From contig NZ_JAYGHY010000006.1 of assembly GCF_034931305.1 (NCBI RefSeq), positions 1 to 64,000 of the forward strand: a stretch of 64,000 nt of DNA. Reading direction: 5' to 3'. Of this stretch, positions 61,190-64,000 are shown piece by piece (the stretch's first letter is position 1; the number at the start of each line of letters is the position of its first letter). A program made the position numbers and the translations under genes. Origin of the DNA: Cyanobium gracile_A (lineage in GTDB: Bacteria; Cyanobacteriota; Cyanobacteriia; PCC-6307; Cyanobiaceae). The notes below the pieces were generated by a model. That model was not told the origin of the DNA. It saw nothing but the letters and a program-made list of their open reading frames with translations, and did not search any database.

Positions 61190-62014
61190 ATGCGAAAACT
61201 CCTGGGGTCTGCGGCACTGGGCGCTCTGCTGGCCACACCATCACTGCTCGCGCCGATGGCCGCTGCGGCCGCCGCCCCTGCCGTCGACTCCGCTGAACTG
61301 GAGAGCACGGTGAAGAGCATCGCCAGCCAGCTCCGCCAGAGCTGGAACGCAGATCCCGGCACCGCAACGTTGCCCTGGCCGGCGATCGAGGTGCTTCCCA
61401 CTGGCCAGACGCCACTGGCGGCTTGTCCTGGCACCAGCGTGGCAACGGGAGCCCAGAGCCCTGCCCTGTTTTGCGCAGCCAGCGGCAAGGTGCTGCTGGA
61501 TCGCACCAGGTTGACCAGGGAGGCCAGCCGCCATGGGGAGTGGGGCGTGGTCTATTGGGTCGGAGTTGGCCTGGCCAAGGCCATCCTTGGCAGCCGTCCG
61601 GCGTCGCTCCTGCCACCTGCCGCCGCCAACCTTCAGGCCAACTGCCTGGCGGGCGTCTTGATCGGTGGCACCAACTTGCAACCCAAGCCCCAGGATCCCC
61701 CTAAGCCCGATCAGCTCGTTGCCCCGGCGAATGGGGCGTACACCACCGCCGCTGCTGAGCAGATGGGGACCCGCAGCCAGCGCTCCTATGCGTTGCTCAC
61801 CGGCCTTGGGGTGACCGATCTGGGCGGCTGCTCCGATGCATCCATGGCCCAGCTCGCCATGGACCAGGTCCCCGATCCAGCCCTGCTGGAGCAGCTGGCC
61901 ACGGGAACAGATCGGGCCGTCTTCAACACGCTGGGGGTGATCAATCGCCGTTGCCGGAGGCTGCCCAACGCCCCCTGCCCGAGGCAAGTGCCCAGTTTCT
62001 CCGGCAAGAAGTGA
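61190..62014 (+). CDS. Secreted inactive relative of YpfJ-type zinc metallopeptidase
   Basis: A 274-residue exported protein with signal peptide RKLLGSAALGALLATPSLLA. The pattern follows YpfJ/PF04228 peptidases: ALFCAASGKVLLDRTRL equals the YCP..VY.D strand, GVVYWVGVGLAKAILG equals the HEVGHH helix, LQANCLAGVL equals QADCFAGV, and GTRSQRSYALLTGL equals HGTSQQRY..F. The zinc ligands are gone: HExGHH became VGVGLA, and QADC became QANC. It is thus a pseudoenzyme. An upstream ATG at 61127 overlaps the CHAT stop (ATGA), so translation may be coupled. Confidence 0.75.
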   Translation: MRKLLGSAALGALLATPSLLAPMAAAAAAPAVDSAELESTVKSIASQLRQSWNADPGTATLPWPAIEVLPTGQTPLAACPGTSVATGAQSPALFCAASGKVLLDRTRLTREASRHGEWGVVYWVGVGLAKAILGSRPASLLPPAAANLQANCLAGVLIGGTNLQPKPQDPPKPDQLVAPANGAYTTAAAEQMGTRSQRSYALLTGLGVTDLGGCSDASMAQLAMDQVPDPALLEQLATGTDRAVFNTLGVINRRCRRLPNAPCPRQVPSFSGKK

Positions 62015-62030
62015 GGCACCACCTGAGCCC

Positions 62031-62876
62031 GTGAGCAGCGAATCCCCGATCAAGCCCCATGGAGACAGTGAGAAGCTGCCCCGGAAAGGAATGCCGGGCG
62101 CCCGGACCAGGGCGGGATCGTTGCGCCTGCCAGGCTGGATGCGCTCGCCGTCGCTGCACGAATGGGTCAGGACGCTGGGCATCATCATCGCCGCCTCCTG
62201 GGGGATCTACACCTTCATCTGGAAGGAGATCTATGTGCCTTCCCAGGCGCCCGCCAGCATCAGTCTTGAGATCAGCCTGACTCCGATCGCCGGTGATGGG
62301 CGGAGCGAGCGATCGCAACCATCGCTGCAACGGGAGCTGAAGGTCAGCGCCACGAACGCCAGCAATCGCAGACTCTACCTGCTCAGTAGCTTCTGGGAGA
62401 TGTTTCCGATTCGGCGTCAGTTGCTGAATCCATCGACCTTTTCTGAGCGGGCCAAAGGGCCCTTTGACGCCTTTCACGTGGAGCGGGGCGCCGAGCTGCA
62501 GCCGTACCCAACGGAAGCGGCCGGCAAGTTGTTCGTGGACGATCACATCAATCCGGGCGAAACCATCCACCGCTCACTGATTGTGACCCTGCCCTCGGAT
62601 TCCTATGCCGCCCAGGTCGACGTTCTGGTCCCCGTCCTGACGCGGGAGCCTCCCAAGGGGAAAGGCCTCTGGGGTGGAAGGATGTTGGAGTGGGGTTATG
62701 ACAAAACAGACATAGTCATTCCATTGCTGTGCATGGAAGGTCAACCAACCGACTGTCTCCGTCTGGATGATCCCGTGAAGCAGGACCTTCAGATCGATCG
62801 AAGGCTGAAGGCGTTTGACCCCAACTACTTTCTCAATGAGCAGAGTGTGCAGGTGGGGCTGTCAGGCGGGTCGTAG
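62031..62876 (+). CDS. Single-pass membrane protein of unknown function
   Basis: A 281-residue protein starting at GTG 62031, 16 bases after the pseudo-peptidase gene. Residues 1-45 are basic and Pro/Ser-rich; one helix follows (TLGIIIAASWGIYTFIWKE), then a ~210-residue exported or periplasmic domain with beta strands (ISLEISLTPIAG, RELKVSATNASNRRLYLLSS, TIHRSLIVTLPSDSYAAQ) and a Cys pair near the end. The N-in orientation is predicted from the positive N-terminus. No family recognised. It probably completes a three-gene operon with the TPR-CHAT protein. Confidence 0.65.
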   Translation: MSSESPIKPHGDSEKLPRKGMPGARTRAGSLRLPGWMRSPSLHEWVRTLGIIIAASWGIYTFIWKEIYVPSQAPASISLEISLTPIAGDGRSERSQPSLQRELKVSATNASNRRLYLLSSFWEMFPIRRQLLNPSTFSERAKGPFDAFHVERGAELQPYPTEAAGKLFVDDHINPGETIHRSLIVTLPSDSYAAQVDVLVPVLTREPPKGKGLWGGRMLEWGYDKTDIVIPLLCMEGQPTDCLRLDDPVKQDLQIDRRLKAFDPNYFLNEQSVQVGLSGGS

Positions 62877-62912
62877 GATTGGTTCCGGCTGAGCATCTCC
62901 GTGGCTGCCGCT

Positions 62913-63308
62913 TCAAGGGAGACGACGGGCGCCACCCATCGGGCCACGTTTGCCATCAGGCCCCAGAAGCCAGAAGCGAATCGCATCGCCGCTCACCTCA
63001 AACTCCTCCAACACTTTCAGTCCAACAGTGCCTGGATCTGATGGGAAGAGGATCCGCCAGGTCCTGCGTGACCCTTCGCAGGTGGCTTCCCAGGCGCCGG
63101 CGGCAGTGGCGCCAGCCTCGGACGCGATCCACACCAGGTGATGGCGACCGTCGGCCAGCTTCGTCACCACCGCGCGCCCCGGCTTGCTCGGTGCCACGTA
63201 GTCCCAGGTGCCGAGTGCCGCCTCGCAGGCTGACGGTGCTGGCACAGCCCAGGACGGCGTTGAAGCCGTGGCCAGAGCCACCGCCACCGTGAGCACTCGT
63301 TTCCGCAT
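62913..63308 (-). CDS. Secreted hypothetical protein
   Basis: A 131-residue protein with signal peptide RVLTVAVALATASTPSWA. The mature part has CEAALGTWDYVAP, then DGRHHLVWIAS, WEATCEGSRRTWRILFP and VLEEFEVSGDAIRFWLLGP: two Cys probably form a disulfide, with alternating strands like a lipocalin-type small barrel. No known family seen. ATG 63308 is preferred; one 12 bases upstream is also possible. Convergent with the membrane protein gene. Confidence 0.7.
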   Translation of the reverse strand: MRKRVLTVAVALATASTPSWAVPAPSACEAALGTWDYVAPSKPGRAVVTKLADGRHHLVWIASEAGATAAGAWEATCEGSRRTWRILFPSDPGTVGLKVLEEFEVSGDAIRFWLLGPDGKRGPMGGARRLP

Positions 63309-63473
63309 GGACTGCTGCACTGATGGTTGGTTGGCAGGAACAGTTTAGAAGCGCCCGTCAAATCCCTCCGCGGTTGAAGCGCTCCAGATCAGAGGCGGAC
63401 TATTGGCCAGTGCTTCAACAGGCAACCGCCGGTGCCACAGGCTTCGTTTGCAGCGAAGGCCGTGCCGGCATCC

Positions 63474-64000
63474 TTACTGCTTTTGGAGCCATCCAGAATG
63501 CCAGATGACAAATGCCGCGACATTGACAACCACCGTGATCCAGAAGCTGGCGATGAAACTTGGCTTGGAACACTTGTGGCGCAGTAGCTGCTGAGCGAGC
63601 AGCGCGCCAGGCCAGCCCCCAGCCAGGCCGAGCAGGTGCAACGTCTTCTCAGGTGTGCGCCAGCGCCCATGGATGGCGGCTGATTTGTCGAAGGCATAAG
63701 AGAGGAAGGTCATCACACTGAGCCCGATGTAGACAGCAAGAAGCTCAGGTCTGACCGGCCATCGGCTCGCAACGTAGAGCCAGACGGCGGCGAAGGCCGG
63801 GATCACGAGAGTCGTTGGGAGTGTCCATGATGCAGGCAACTCCGCTGTATGATTGTTTTTTGCTCTGTCGCTCACCAGATATCGGACTGAGTGTGCACGG
63901 CGTTTGCCATTGGGGCCTAGTTCAACTTCGAAGGTCAACAGCTGTCCGATCGTCGGACGGCCTGAACCCGTGGGGAATGCCTTGATATGGACGAAGACAT
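63474..64000 (-). CDS. Cold-shock/DUF1294 membrane protein, 5' end outside window
   Basis: The reading frame stays open to the window edge, so the start lies beyond 64000. The N-terminal part seen is the end of a cold-shock (nucleic-acid-binding) domain: VFVHIKAFPTGSGRPTIGQL, then FEVELGPNGKRRA. The C-terminal part is DUF1294, with about four helices (LVIPAFAAVWLYVAS, LLAVYIGLSVMTFLSYAFDK, LGLAGGWPGALLAQ, SFWITVVVNVAAFVI). CSD-DUF1294 fusions are widespread; function unknown. Confidence 0.85.
   Translation of the reverse strand, partial: VFVHIKAFPTGSGRPTIGQLLTFEVELGPNGKRRAHSVRYLVSDRAKNNHTAELPASWTLPTTLVIPAFAAVWLYVASRWPVRPELLAVYIGLSVMTFLSYAFDKSAAIHGRWRTPEKTLHLLGLAGGWPGALLAQQLLRHKCSKPSFIASFWITVVVNVAAFVIWHSGWLQKQ

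Overview
This 64 kb, GC-rich window comes from a cyanobacterial chromosome, most likely a Synechococcus/Cyanobium-type picocyanobacterium. The lineage is shown by chlH (Mg-chelatase H), a high-light-inducible protein, a thylakoid photosystem I accumulation factor, a DUF3685 (Ycf55-like) protein and many families largely confined to cyanobacteria (DUF4912, DUF3038/DUF4335, DUF2949, DUF3727, a CofE-like ligase). Genes are tightly packed on both strands, with many 1- to 4-nt overlaps. I found no tRNA, rRNA, CRISPR array, prophage or insertion sequence.

Layout. 0-7 kb: end of a DUF4912 gene, a phosphotransferase/P-loop kinase fusion, a TspO-like protein, several very small membrane proteins, the DUF4335/DUF3038 pair, apt, DUF2949 and a UbiH-type FAD monooxygenase. 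7-14 kb: hli, dapB with a membrane protein, the 4 kb chlH gene and a CsbD-type protein. 14-18.3 kb: nutrient uptake, with pstS behind a candidate Pho box, then ferritin-feoB facing a separately transcribed feoA. 18.3-28 kb: a metallophosphoesterase, a divergent pair of solute-binding-type genes (one carrying a VWA domain), a PhoX/phytase-like operon, an NYN-LOTUS protein and PhzF.

28-33 kb: a GGCT-like protein with a secreted-looking tail and an AT-richer, probably acquired cellulose synthase/HlyD operon. 33-39 kb: a degenerate enhancer-binding-type AAA domain fused to a polytopic Fe-S membrane protein, PdeM, a CBS protein, a CDP-alcohol phosphatidyltransferase, VanW and a CSP41-like reductase. 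40-53 kb: hisA, a Fur-family regulator without the usual zinc cysteines, DUF3685, the PSI factor, fumC, two tandem pilins, a PIN-PhoH ATPase, a CofE-like ligase and the compact run ruvX-DUF3727-yqeG-proB.

53-64 kb is the least ordinary part. It holds a PfkB-fold protein without its catalytic GAGD motif, a coiled-coil protein, a PAP2 phosphatase coupled to an unknown membrane protein, and, divergent from these, a three-gene cassette. That cassette encodes a secreted 12-repeat TPR-CHAT protease, a secreted relative of YpfJ-type zinc metallopeptidases that has lost its HExxH zinc site, and a single-pass membrane protein. This cassette and the AAA/Fe-S fusion are my best candidates for undescribed biology.

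Phosphate (pstS, PhoX, the phytase-like protein) and iron (ferritin, FeoAB, Fur family) are recurring themes. All functions are inferred from motifs read by eye; no database search was run.
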